From Brachionus koreanus (taxonomy: Eukaryota; Rotifera; Eurotatoria; Ploima; Brachionidae), in assembly GCA_016987375.1 (NCBI GenBank), contig PJRA01000216.1, forward strand, positions 423,252 to 475,510: 52,259 bases of DNA, given 5' to 3'. Positions within the stretch are counted from its first letter, which is position 1; the number at the start of each line of letters is the position of its first letter. The notes beneath the pieces are model-generated. The model saw only the letters and a list, made by a program, of their open reading frames with translations, made no database searches and was not told the origin of the DNA. Positions 12,706 to 23,744 of this stretch are shown in pieces. The translations under genes and the position numbers were made by a program.

Positions 12706-12829
12706 TCCGTTTCTTCTTTTATAATATTAAAAGTTTTTCTTTTTTTTTTCAAATTATTATAGTTTTTTTATAAAATATTTTTTAATTAAAAAAACGTGAA
12801 AAATTGCTTGGTGCTTCTAGTGTTAAGGT

Positions 12830-13480
12830 AAAATGAATACGCTAAAATCATAAAAGAGAAAACTACTCGACGGCTCAATTTAATTAGGTCAATTGATGGC
12901 AAAGACGACTTGGATCAAAGGATTAATCAGACACATAATTGAATATATACTATTTGCTAATCTTAGGATGTCAAATTCAAATAAAAAAATTTTGGAAACA
13001 ATCCAAAGAAAGCCAATTAGATATGCATTTAGAAAACCAAGAGACGAACTGTCAGCTTCACTTTATAGTCTAGTCAATATCGATCCCGTTATTAAAAGAT
13101 CTCAATTCTTAACTGACAGTTACCTGTTCAAAGCACGCAGAGCAAATAACTTAAAAGATGAGATAAAATCATAGAATCTTGCTCAGGAAATACAGGATGC
13201 CATATTGTCCTAGGAAAAGGCGAGATTAACCATCTTTAGTATAACCAAAAACAATAATACAATGAAATTCAAAATGTTCTTTGAAGTCATTGGTAACCAA
13301 AGTCTTTTTGACGATCTTGATGAATACTTTCAAAATAAAATTGAAAAATCTAGAAATTGTTCATCTAATGGTGAATCAACATAATCTGCTTTGGATTCAA
13401 AGGGACCATTGTCCCACAGTAATCAAGTGATCCGGTCACAATAAACAAACAAACAAAAAATAAACAAAGGAAGAGTTCCT
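12830..13480 (+). mobile_element. LINE 3' end (second family) with CAAA-type tail
   Basis: Plus-strand readings RRLNLIRSIDG, then the 93-codon frame 12893-13174 with GLIRHIIEYILFANLRMSN, ILETIQRKPIRYAFRKPRDE and IDPVIKRSQFLTDSYLFKAR match the thumb and C-terminal segment of a LINE polymerase (LIR-I-EY; LE-IQ-K--R). A stop and a further degraded stretch follow. It ends in a short-unit tail, AATAAACAAACAAACAAAAAATAAA, at about 13440-13466. The RT core is absent, so this is a 5'-truncated insertion. The tail and 3' flank fall inside the direct repeat listed next. Confidence 0.65.
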
Positions 13481-13560
13481 AAATGGACAAATATTATGTT
13501 GAGTCATATAATTTTGCATCTTTAAAAGGCTAGATATTTTTTTACAAATGAAAACTTAAA
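13357..13560 (+). repeat. 204-bp direct repeat, copy 1
   Basis: Identical base for base, by eye, to 15045-15248 at an offset of 1,688 bp. It covers the last codons of the LINE, its CAAA-type tail and about 90 bp beyond the tail. Confidence 0.95.
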
Positions 13561-15044
13561 ATGAAAATTTTGAAATTTTGGTACCACTATGTTATTATAA
13601 AAAAAAGGTCTCGCAGGAACAACAATATTTCGTCAAATATGTTTAGTGGAAGGTGTGTATGGGTGTTTAAAGTTAGAAGGGTAAAAAGGGTGAACAATGG
13701 CAAAAAATAGAAGAGCAAATAGGAATCGAACTTCTTCCTCATCCAGCATATAGCACAGATCTCTCTCTTTCTGGTTATCTTCTTTCCTCTTTCATCTATT
13801 ATGCTAGCCAAGATCAAGTTGATGTGTCGTGAGTTTTTTTGGCTCCTGAAGCCGTGAATAGTATTTTATATTTTAAGATTACCAGTGCTGGTCAACTAAT
13901 TTTGAAGATTGCTTTTTTTATTGATAAACTTAAAAAAGTAAAAAAAAAAATCATAATTTTTTGACTCACCCTAATAGATCTATGGATTTTTGTCTAAGTC
14001 CTGTAATATTATCCATTTAGTGGAAGCTTGTTTTACAGCTGGCCCTTGGCAGATAGACGTAACTTTAGAAGCCAAGACATAAGTCTTTCAATTGAAAATG
14101 ATGCTTTGTTTGTGGTTCTAAGCTAGTCTAAATATTTACCAAGTTTGTAGCCAATTTAAAGTGCTTGGATTAGTGGAATAGTTAAATGTTAAATGTTAGT
14201 TAAATGTAATGATGTTTTATGATGCAATTCGAATCCCAAAACTGAACTCTTAAGGTATTATTTTTGTCTTACTCATCGAGCTGATTCAAAATATGCAATT
14301 ATTTTACTTATATGACAATTAGTTCAGGAAAAATGACGCTTCAAAATTTCTAAACGAGTTTTTATTTGAATATTTAAATCTTTTCTAAACTAAAATTAAT
14401 TAAAAAAAAAATTCAAACAGATATCAAATTCAATATCAAGTATCAAATTTTAAGCTAGTTTGATGAAATTCCAACTTTATTTCTCTTTGGTTTTTTTTCA
14501 TTGAGATTAGTACGATGAGGGCAATAAGTACAATATTATGTGTAAAATAATCATGTTTAAAAGATTAATTTTTTATTTAATTTTTGATTTAAAATAGTTA
14601 AAACATTAAAAAGAAACGAGATATTTTTACTTATTTAATCAATTAACCCCGATTCTGGTCATGTAATATAGATTTTAAGAATTTAAATGAAAAATATAAA
14701 GTTTTTTGTTATTTAATTTGGTACAAGCGAAAATTAAAACAATAAATATTTTTATAGTTTGAGTTAATATTTTCTTTCATGGTTCTTTCAAAGACCATTA
14801 TTGGTAAAATTATTGTGACAAGTTTTTCTTATATTTATAATGAAGTTTTGTGTTTGATCACTAGAGGTGTCTTATCAAGGCCTTTATTACATGTAGGTCA
14901 GTCAATTTGTCTCTAATATATTCAATGTGTTTCATGAAACTTTATTTTAAATCGAATATTATACCAATAAATTTTAAATGTTAGATTAAGCGCTGTTTTA
15001 TGACTATAAGAGTTAGATCCATTGAGGACAGTCGCTCGTTTGAT
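13561..15044. other. Non-coding spacer between the direct repeats
   Basis: AT-rich sequence with no convincing gene. A 76-codon minus frame at 13587-13817 is low complexity with no recognisable motif and I do not call it. Nothing else is seen. Confidence 0.5.
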
Positions 15045-15248
15045 TTGTTCATCTAATGGTGAATCAACATAATCTGCTTTGGATTCAAAGGGACCATTGT
15101 CCCACAGTAATCAAGTGATCCGGTCACAATAAACAAACAAACAAAAAATAAACAAAGGAAGAGTTCCTAAATGGACAAATATTATGTTGAGTCATATAAT
15201 TTTGCATCTTTAAAAGGCTAGATATTTTTTTACAAATGAAAACTTAAA
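15045..15248 (+). repeat. 204-bp direct repeat, copy 2
   Basis: Second copy of the 204-bp segment, same orientation, no mismatch seen. Unlike copy 1 it is not preceded by LINE coding sequence, so it looks like a 5'-truncated insertion or a local duplication. Confidence 0.95.
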
Positions 15249-15633
15249 GATTTGAAATTTTAAAAAAAGATTTGCTTTTACCAGCAGATGTGAAGATTGT
15301 GTAAAAATTTTGCTTGAATTATGTTTTAAATTTAATTAATTTCTTCCTGATTGATTTAAGAGTTTTGGAAACATTATTTCTTGTTAAGATAATTTGTTAC
15401 CAAACTGTTAACGGAGGTGCATTTTTAACAATTGTTAACAGAATTAAGTAGTCCCAGAAAGTCATTGCTTTTATTTGAATTGTTTTTGAAGTTGTAAAGT
15501 GAGAATTTTTTTAGCTTTTTTTATTAAAAAAAGCTAAAAAGAAACAAAATGCTTACAAAAATTAACTATAAACATAAACAAAAAAAATAAAATCAAAATA
15601 AACATCAATGAAAAAAATAACTTGAAATTTTGT

Positions 15634-16689
15634 TCAATTTTTTACCGAAAAATCTGTGGTTTGAGTGTTGTTTTTTGAATTGGATTGGATCTTTTTTGAT
15701 TTAATACAAAGCAAACGCTCGAATACAAATTTTCTAAATTTGACATTTGTAAAAAAGCAGTTGAAGAATAAACTTGAATGAAATAGAAACGCAAAGAAAT
15801 CAATCAAATTTATGTATGCCACACCATTTGGAATAGATAAGAAATATGAAAAAAAAAATCCAAATGAAATTGTCGCTGGCATAGTCATGATTATAAAAGC
15901 AAACGTAATGCTCAAAATAGATATTGTTAGTCTTCTTTTTTTCAAAAAAGCCTTAATTTCACTCTTGTTCTTCATCGTTTTGAGTGACTTATTCTGCATT
16001 AGAGTTTTTGTAATCAATAAAAAATTAAAAATAGTCATTACTGCAAATGGAAAAAAATTGTACACAGCTAAATTTATTTTGTCCCAAAGTGGATAAATTC
16101 TGAAATTAGGAGTGTACCAAAAGCATTTGTCATAGACCACTTCAGTTCTGGTTTCATTTATAAATGTTCCATTTACTATATTAGTTGTTGTAATGTTATA
16201 TTGACTTTTGACAGGCCAGTAGTTTCCATTGAAAATCAAAAAATGAAAATTTAGGAAAAATAAAATTGATGTAATTAGACCAGACCAAATGTACGCTGTT
16301 TTTAGGGAAGAAAAAGGTAGACGACTATAAATAGAGCCGGGAGTTGATATGATGGTAATAAATCTGTCAATACACATTATACTTAATAAATTAGAGCTCA
16401 ATTGAAGTGAAAATAATTGGAGAAATGGAAAAAATTTGCAGCTAAATGGATCTAAATATTCAAGCTCAATTTTAAAGTTTGGTTTCATAAAATGGTTTAA
16501 ATTCCAGACAAATAAAGATGCTGTGTCTGCAATAGCCACAAATGATAAAAATACCATTGCTGGTATTTTTTTAAAAGGCTCAAAGAACCTAAATATTACA
16601 AAGCAAATTGTATTGCCTGTTATGCCAAGGAATATGATCAATAATGGTAGGTACGAGACAAATTTTTCAAAAGCGTTTAGTTCACTCAT
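15634..16689 (-). CDS. Class A (rhodopsin-like) GPCR, intronless, orphan
   Basis: A 351-residue seven-helix receptor that would sit in the plasma membrane and signal through G proteins. Class landmarks are visible: GN in TM1 (residues 25-26), VAIAD with the TM2 Asp (55), Cys84 before TM3 paired with Cys189 in loop 2, DRF at 108-110 in place of DRY, Trp135 in TM4, FP at 213-214 in TM5, and TM6 Pro271. TM7 has NCFFT (310-314) where NPxxY is expected, so the Pro and Tyr are missing. Loop 2 carries three N-glycosylation sequons (NIT, NGT, NET, residues 165-180). The C-tail is basic and polar. The single ATG at 16689 gives the full fold and there is no intron. Short loop 2 and overall style resemble invertebrate peptide (FMRFamide-type) receptors, but the ligand cannot be read from sequence. 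A reverse AATAAA lies about 110 bp past the stop. Confidence 0.85.
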   Translation of the reverse strand: MSELNAFEKFVSYLPLLIIFLGITGNTICFVIFRFFEPFKKIPAMVFLSFVAIADTASLFVWNLNHFMKPNFKIELEYLDPFSCKFFPFLQLFSLQLSSNLLSIMCIDRFITIISTPGSIYSRLPFSSLKTAYIWSGLITSILFFLNFHFLIFNGNYWPVKSQYNITTTNIVNGTFINETRTEVVYDKCFWYTPNFRIYPLWDKINLAVYNFFPFAVMTIFNFLLITKTLMQNKSLKTMKNKSEIKAFLKKRRLTISILSITFAFIIMTMPATISFGFFFSYFLSIPNGVAYINLIDFFAFLFHSSLFFNCFFTNVKFRKFVFERLLCIKSKKIQSNSKNNTQTTDFSVKN

Positions 16690-17962
16690 TTTTAAAAATT
16701 AGCTCTAATATTTTAAACAAATGGGTTTTATACCATATAAGCTTTGTGTTAATTTTTTAAAATTTCAAGTAAATTTACATTAATTGAGAAAATCAATTAG
16801 AATTAAACAAAGTGTTTTTAAAAAGGATATTCAAGTCAAATTTTAAAAATTATTCTCTCAAAACAAAAACTAATTTTGAAAAACGAAAATAAAAGAAATT
16901 GCTTTTCATTCTCTTTTAGTTGTGTTAATTAGCTATAAATCTGCTTTTTTTCCAAAATCTTAAAAAATATACTTAAAAGCTTTGATGTCCTAATTTTTTC
17001 AGTCAGAATTAAATTTAATTATTAGCTGAAGATAATTTTTAAATTAAAATGAAACCTGAAACAAATTAATTTTTAATTTTTGCCGAATTCATCAAATTTT
17101 TTCGCATTTATGTGGCTCGGAAAATTAAAGGTATCGTTTTAATAATTCTTAGTATTTTCTATACATCAAAGCTTAGTCAATATGGAACAAAATTAGACAT
17201 ATGTTTAAAGATTGAAGATTTGCATGTAATACAAAATGATTAATTAATTTTTTTATTTTTATTTTTTTTATACACCTAAAAAATCACCAAGTAAAATTGG
17301 TGCTTTATTCAGAAATTTTAATCAATTAAAAATTAACATGCAATTTTTCTTAGCAAAAATTTGAATGATAATTTCTGGCCATTTTCACTAAAATTTTATT
17401 ATTAACTTCAATGTAGCATTTTTCTTTTTCAGTTAGAAAAATTTTATGAAATTTCACAAAGCTTCAAATTAAATCTGATAAACACTCAAAAACCGGAGGG
17501 GTCTTTTGAAACCCTTTTGTAACTTCCTTTATTTGTTTTTTATACAATAAATTTAATCATTTTTTATAATTTTTTTTTCAATCATATCTTAACTCAAAAA
17601 CACTAAAAAATTTTTGATTTTATAATATAAAATAATTTTATTTTCATTGAAAAAAAGTATAAATAAGATTCAAATAAAAGGATCAAAAAATTCATTCGGT
17701 CTTTGAGTGTTAATATAAGAAATATGTAAATTTTCTTTAAAATGTGAAAAATTTAGCACTTATTTTTACTTTTGAAAAATTGTATTCAATATTTTTATTA
17801 AGAATCCTAAATATATTTATTGATCACTTTTCGAATTTTTTCTAACAAAATTTTAAAACTATTTATTCAAAAAAATTGATTTAATGTTGAAATTTTTAAG
17901 AGAGTAATTTTTTTTGAAAAAAAAAAACAGTAAATATAAAAAATCCAAAATAAAAAATAAAT
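16690..17962. other. Intergenic, no gene seen
   Basis: AT-rich sequence upstream of the GPCR and downstream of the 850-residue orphan gene. It presumably includes the GPCR promoter and the orphan gene's 3' end, but no clear signal stands out. Confidence 0.5.
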
Positions 17963-20853
17963 TTAAAATTTACTTTTTTTAAGTAAATGTTTGATTCTAT
18001 ATTTGAGGAGACAGTAAAAACGTAAAGACTCGTTAGCGGAAATGTTCGATGATTTACTTGATCTTTTGGATAATTTATCAAATGAGAAAGTTTTTATGTT
18101 TAAAAAGGATTTGTTTTCTTCTTTTAAATTTGATAGACTATTAGTATTTTTTGATAAACTTGTGCAAGAATAGCTTAATCTTAATTTATTATGGTTTTGC
18201 TCAATATTCATCTGATTTTCAAAATTTTGCGTAATAATTTCAGATTTTCTATAATTTGACTGATCGTCACTTTGATCTAGATCGCCTTTATCAATCAAAT
18301 GGTAATAATTTTTTGAATGAAAAATTTGACTTTTTTTTTCAATTTCGCTAAATACAATTTCATTGTCTGATATCAATGCAGACATACTTTTGCTTATTTC
18401 ATCATTTTCTTTTTGTTCTATTTGATCAAAAAAACTTGGCGTTGAGATTTTTTTTGATAATTCAAGGTCTTGATTTAAATCATCATCAATATTGTAAGAT
18501 TCCTCGAGAAAGTCAATTTGAAAATTTAGTATATCTTCATTTTTGGATGAGAAATGATCACATAGTTCAATTGTGTTGGATTTAAGTTGGGCTGTTGATT
18601 CAATTTTGGTAAGATACTGTCCTAAATTTTCTCCATTTAATTCGAAAAATGTGTCTAAAACTTCTTGACTTAGAGTCTCATGGTCAATTGAATTTATTTC
18701 AGATATTTTATATATTAATAAATCCTTTTTGAATTTTTCTTTTGTTTCATTGTGTACTAAAATATTTAAAATTAGTAATGCAGATTTGTTAAAGACTATT
18801 TATTTTTTTAAATCAATAGGATCCATAAGATTAATAATCAATGGTTGAAATTTTGTGTGAATGAGAGTAAAAAAAAAGGTTTATTTAACAGAGAACTTTA
18901 TTTTCAAGCCTAATTAAAAATTAACTAAAAACTACTTACTAAACAAAAAATCTTGATTTTCATCACTAGAAATAGAATTTTTTATTTTTAAATCATTTAT
19001 TTTCTTCAAATTTTTATCACTATGAAATAATTGGCAAGAAACTGATATGTCACTTTCTCCCCGATTAAAACTTGGATCAAAATTTAATTCAAAATTTTTT
19101 AAAGAACTTTTTTTTCTATTGACATCTGATTCTTGATCTTGTGAATTGACAAAAATTTTGAACTGAGTATTTTCCATGTCAATTTCCTTATTAGATTCAT
19201 TTAAACTTTCAATGATGCTGTCATTTTCTTTTGTTTTTTTTTCTACATAATCATCATAAATAGTTTCATTAATTTTTGCTGTTTGATCATCTTTTTTTTC
19301 AATCGAATTTTTAAAAAGAGAAGATTTTTTAAAAAATTTGTGCGATTTAATTTCTCCTGATTTTTTATCAGAATTTTTTCTATTCAAGCTTAATTTTAGC
19401 TGCTTAACTAAACTAAATTTTGGTTTTTGAGTATTTTCTCCACTAGTTTGTAAATCTTGCTGTAAACCATCATTTATCTCATGTCTATTTTCAGCACTAG
19501 CATCCAAATTTAATAAGCTTATTACATTTTCTTTAGTTAAAAATTCTCTAGAAAAACTAGCAGAAGCTTTACGCTCTGTGTCTAGTTTATCGGAGCCATT
19601 TTCAACATAATGGCTAATTAAATTCTCTTTTTTCTTTTCTTCAATTATTAATTCTTAAATTTTAGATTAATTTTTTTAAAATATAAATAATTCTTTAGTC
19701 TAAAATACCTGGAATAAAATTTTTCTCAAAGGATAATTTTTCATTTTGATTTATTGAATCAAATTGCTGGCATTCAATTTCCTCTGTTTGGTTAGTAATT
19801 TGGCTGTTTTCCGGTATAATATTTTCTTGTTGTTTTTCATTTTCAATTATTGGTTCTTGGTCAAAAATACCCTCATCGGTGCTGGGCTTGTTTAAAAATT
19901 CCTCTTTTTCGAATGATTCTTTTTTTAAATTTTCCTCTAAAATAAGCTTTCTATCATCCATTATTTCCTGGCTTAATTTTCCAATGCTAATTTGGTTTTC
20001 GAAATCACTTTCAAAGAATAAATTTAAATTTTTTTCATCAATTTTTTCACCAATTTTTTCTTCAACTTTTGCAAAATTTCTTCCTTATTAATAGATTAAC
20101 TTTAATTTTATTTATTTTACAAACTACTTGACAAGCTATTTTTAACATTTAAATCATTTGATTTTTTCTTTTCTCCAACTGATTTATTTTTAAGAGCTAA
20201 ATTCAAAATTATAAAATAATATCACTATTTATATTCAGCTTTAAAAACCCACTTGGCAAAGTTTTATCTACGTTTTGAAAATTTTTCGAATTTTCTTTTA
20301 ATATTGGCATTTTTTTTGGACTAGAAGTTATTTTTTTGCTATCACTTCCATTTTCCAAGTTATTATTATTGTTTATTGTTTTTTCTTTTTTTTTGCTAAG
20401 TATGGTTTTTTTTTTGAAATTTTTAATGCTAATTATTTCCTTGTTTTTGCTGTTTTTTTTGGCTAATTTCAAGTTATTAAATACTGCCTGTGTAGTTTTG
20501 TTTTTGATTAAAATTTTTCGACTTTCATTGCAATTGTCGAAGCTGTTTCGAACTATTCGGCGGGTGAAAGTCTTACGATTTGTTCTGATATTATATTTTC
20601 TAGTTTTTATTAGTGAACTATCAATTTTGTCACAGTTATTCTCCAAAACTGATTTTTCTAGCAAAATTTTTCTCTTTTTTAAATATTTTTTTTTTATAAT
20701 TAGATCTAAATTTTTAATGCAAGCATATCTTTTGTTTAATGTCTTGGCAAGGGTAATGTCCGTAAAGGCAAGTAGACTTAGATGCAAAATTTTGGTATCT
20801 GTTCTTGCCTGAATAAAAGCTGATTTTGCTCGATTCATACCGCTTGGATTCAT
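17963..20853 (-). CDS. Five-exon gene for an 850-residue low-complexity orphan protein
   Basis: My exon model on the minus strand is 20853-20253, 20196-20128, 20083-19709, 19653-18940 and 18756-17963 (stop at the end). All four introns (56, 44, 55 and 183 bp) are GT-AG and phase 1, and the coding sum is 2,553 nt, exactly 851 codons. An in-frame TAA two codons before ATG 20853 supports that start. Exon 1 is very basic (Lys/Asn/Arg-rich, with an NNNNN run). The later exons are rich in Ser, Glu, Asn, Asp and Lys and look mostly disordered. The last 25 residues (SLRFYCLLKYRIKHLLKKSK) could form an amphipathic basic helix. I recognise no domain, signal peptide or membrane segment. Function unknown. 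It could be a cytoskeletal or nuclear scaffold, but that is a guess. Phase consistency across five exons makes a real gene likely. Confidence 0.65.
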
Positions 20854-22139
20854 CCTTTACTCTATTTGATAAAAGAAAATTAATAATTTTATTAAAAATT
20901 TGATTCATGACAACCAAATATTCTTAACAACTAATTTTCCAAGCATTTGGTTATATAAATTTATGAGTCGTTATTTTTCTAAATTAATTTCGAAGATTAC
21001 CAAAATTGAATGCAAATTCATTTTTACCATTCAATAATACATGCTAATACACATTAAGAAATTATTTCATTAGATTCAAATTTGAATTTCTATTCAGCAA
21101 TGCAATTTATTAGTCATGAAAAAAAATTTTCGCATGTTTTTTTTCTAATAATCGGTTCAATCAAGCTATTGCTGTTTCTTAAATTTAATTTCGAATTTCT
21201 AAACTCATATTTTTTATAGTTTTTCTTTTAATTTGGAGGGTGAGCTACTAGAAATAAGACATTTAAAAGAAAAAAATCATCCTTACAAACATTCTATTCT
21301 GGAATTTTATTAAAAAATTGCTTATTTTATTAAGACTCTAAATGCAGGATGTTTTTAGTAAAAATTCCAGATTTAATTAAAAGACAAAATAATAAACCGA
21401 GTTTGTCAAAAGTCAAAGTCAAGTCTTTTTGAGTATCATCTGATTTTTCCATTTTAAATTAAAAAAAGATGACTAATTTTTTAAAAAAATTGATTAATTT
21501 TCTAGAAAATTATAAATATTAGATTTAGATATTTATATTTATAAACGTATTTTTTTATTTTTTAAAAACAGAAAATAAAAAAAATTAAAAAAAAAGAAAA
21601 ACAAAAATGTGAAAAAATACAAGAGATCATTTTTAAAAAAAGAAGTTAAATAAAACGATTCTATTCTGCTGCTCTTTAACATCTAAATTTAAGTTAAAAT
21701 TTTAAACAAAATAATGATATAAAAGAGAAAATTGTCTTATTTTTATCTACATTTTTATTTTTTTTACATCGCCTTAAGGCGTCAATTGAATAAATAAATA
21801 AAAGAGAAAATATATTAATGTTTTTATACAAGACACTTTAAAAATTTATATTTCAGTTAAATATTGAAATATATTAAATTTTCAAATCGTCTGAATCTCT
21901 TTAGCTTTTAAACTGTCTATATTTTTGAAACTCAGATTTTAACTTAAGCTTAAGATAATTTTACTTATTTTAGACTTTGACTTTTAACCAACTCTGATAA
22001 TAAATAACAAAAAAATATATTTATATCAAATTTTTTATTAATAACAAAAATTGAGAGTAAAAATACCAAAAATATTTCATATTTCCCAAAAAGATGATAA
22101 AAAAAACCGAAAAATTTACCAAAAAAAAAGATATAACTA
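20854..22139. other. Intergenic, with one possible LINE tail
   Basis: No gene is seen. At 21770-21781 the 12-bp palindrome CGCCTTAAGGCG is followed by CAATTGAATAAATAAATAAAAG. That resembles the short-unit tail of a 5'-truncated LINE insertion on the plus strand. The rest is AT-rich with many homopolymers. Confidence 0.45.
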
Positions 22140-22289
22140 TCAAATGCAATTTAATTTAATTTTTTTCTTAGTGCAACCATGGGGACAATGAAAACCTGAT
22201 TTTTTCTTTAAAATCTCATTTGGTTTGGGTTTTTCGGATGATTTCGTAACTAACTCAGATTTGATTTCCGATTTTTCATCAATGTCCAT
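22140..22289 (-). CDS. Possible small ORF or terminal exon, 49 residues
   Basis: Minus-strand frame from ATG 22289 to TGA at 22142-22140: MDIDEKSEIKSELVTKSSEK, then a KSGFHCPHGCTKKKIKLNC ending. Codon usage looks coding, and the Cys-His-Cys cluster (CPHGC) is out of place in random AT-rich DNA. The frame stays open upstream through GAG GAC to a possible acceptor (CCAAG at about 22299-22295). It could therefore be a free-standing small protein or the last exon of a gene whose other exons I did not find. Family not recognised. Confidence 0.3.
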   Translation of the reverse strand: MDIDEKSEIKSELVTKSSEKPKPNEILKKKSGFHCPHGCTKKKIKLNCI

Positions 22290-22439
22290 GTCCTCTTGGA
22301 ATTATTATTGATTATAAGCCAAAATTCTTGCAATATGTCACAAGTCTAAAAACCTAAATAAATAAAAGCGTAATAAATGAAGAGGTTGTTCTATATTTCT
22401 TATAAAGTTATGCTTCAATTTTTTTTAAAATTTTTAATG

Positions 22440-22565
22440 CCTATTTTTGAGTATTGTCTATCTAAAATTTTTTCAAATTTAAATTATACTATTGCTGAGT
22501 TTTATCAGAATGTTTTTGGTAGGGCAATTATGAAAGTAGCACTATGTTGCATTTAAAAAAAATTT
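22440..22565 (+). mobile_element. LINE thumb remnant / dispersed repeat piece
   Basis: Plus frame reads MPIFEYCLSKIFSNLNYTIA, like a LINE thumb segment (RPI-EYC---F). The following stretch GAGTTTTATCAGAAT...ATGTTGCATTTA recurs in reverse complement at about 38225-38315, where it lies in a small element inserted in a LINE-A copy. Confidence 0.4.
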
Positions 22566-22959
22566 AAAAAAAATTACTGAAAGTCATTCAGTAAATAGGA
22601 AAAAGAAGAGGGCCTAAACTAAATGCTTGTGATACCCCTTATTTTAGTTTTTCAGATATATTTTCAAATAGCTTGATAGAAGGTCTAGAAGAGAATGATT
22701 AAAACCATAATGAATAAGCTTTAAAAATAGCAAATTTATTTGATTCAATCTGTCATTCTAAAAGCTTTTAAAATATTTTCGCTATTAGAGAAAGAACTGA
22801 TATCCCTTAATAGAATTTTTATATCTTATCTATTACCTTTATTCAATTGCTTAAGCAATTATTAAAAAGCTCGTGTAACAAAGTAACAAAAAAATTCTTC
22901 AAAATTTAAATAGTTATTAATTATTCAAATAAGTTTTTATTTGCATTTTATTCAAAAAA

Positions 22960-23744
22960 TTAATAATAATAGTGAAATTTTTTATTTGGCCTAAAATAAC
23001 AAGCCATTCTTACAAATTGAGTCTCATCGAAAGCCAATTTTTCATTATAGCTAAAGATTTCAAAGTTCTTTCCAGTTAATAATTTTATAAAGGGTTTTGT
23101 TTTTACATAAACTAAGTTCTTTCCTGCATAGCCATAAAGTGTGCCGAATTCGCAATCAATGAATTTCAAATTTAGATTTTCATAATTAAAATCCAAATTA
23201 TTTTTTCTCACTGTGTCTTTCTTAGCCAGCTCATCAATTGAAGCATTAACTGTTTGCTGAACAAATAAGTCGGAAATTATTTTTAAAAATAAGTACTCTA
23301 GTTCGTCAAACACACTTGAATGATGTTAAACTAAATAACTTATTTCAATTGATGAAAATTTTTCAAAGACACTATCAATGAATTTATAATGTGTTTGAAA
23401 GTCAACATTAGAATAATGAATTAGAAAAATGGATTGTGCAAGTGATTGTTGAGAAGCGGTCGTTTGATTTAAAAATTCATAAAAATTTTTTAGAAATTTT
23501 ATACCAAATTCTGAATTCCTTTGAATACTTGGATTCAAACATAAGCAATAATGCAATTTTTAGACAGTGACATAAACATTGATAAATCTTCTTGATCATA
23601 TGGCAAAAAACTTTTGTTGATATTTTTAACAGGTGTATTCTTGGCCAATTCTGCTGCCAATTCGTTAAAAGAAAACGGCTGATGACCAATTCTCTCATTT
23701 TCTTCATAAATTTGAGAAAAAATTTTTACACAGACATTTGACAT
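22960..23744 (-). CDS. Three-exon gene for a 234-residue orphan protein
   Basis: At first sight the frames are broken by a shift and a stop. Two short GT-AG introns repair both in phase. Exons on the minus strand are 23744-23566, 23527-23340 and 23297-22960, with introns of 38 and 42 bp, total 705 nt including the stop. The protein starts MSNVCVKIFSQIYEENERIG and has a helical, hydrophobic-patterned middle (FGIKFLKNFYEFLNQTTASQ; IEIKYLFLKIISDLFVQQTV). Its C-terminal part reads CEFGTLYGYAGKNLVYVKTK and FVRMACYFRPNKKFHYYY. There is no signal peptide or clear membrane helix. It looks like a soluble folded protein, but I do not recognise the family. Two AATAAA hexamers lie on the coding strand within about 25 nt after the stop. 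It is divergent from the dynein gene, with about 1.6 kb between start codons. Confidence 0.6.

Larger units (their letters stand above)
8160..12720 (-). mobile_element. Nearly full-length CR1/L2-like LINE, split by a nested RTE-like LINE
   Basis: Reading the minus strand from right to left, the order is ORF1 (from 12705), endonuclease (11880 to about 11012), then reverse transcriptase and C-terminus (about 9655 to 8190). This is the standard order of a two-ORF non-LTR retrotransposon. A plus-strand RTE-like fragment occupies 9655-11011. Roughly the endonuclease-RT connector and RT fingers (perhaps 200 codons) are missing at the insertion point. The copy is dead: it has stops, frameshifts and a mutated RT motif. 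It is still the best preserved LINE here, so it is probably fairly young. Confidence 0.75.

Noticed and set aside
13587..13817. 76-codon minus frame, and a GTTCGATTCC motif like a tRNA B box near 13720
   Set aside because: The flanking 5-bp T-stem does not pair, there is no acceptor stem or A box, and the frame is low complexity. I call neither a tRNA nor a gene.
20336..20812. 158-codon plus frame rich in Leu/Phe
   Set aside because: Antisense shadow of exon 1 of the 850-residue gene. Lys/Asn codons read backwards give Phe/Leu/Ile.
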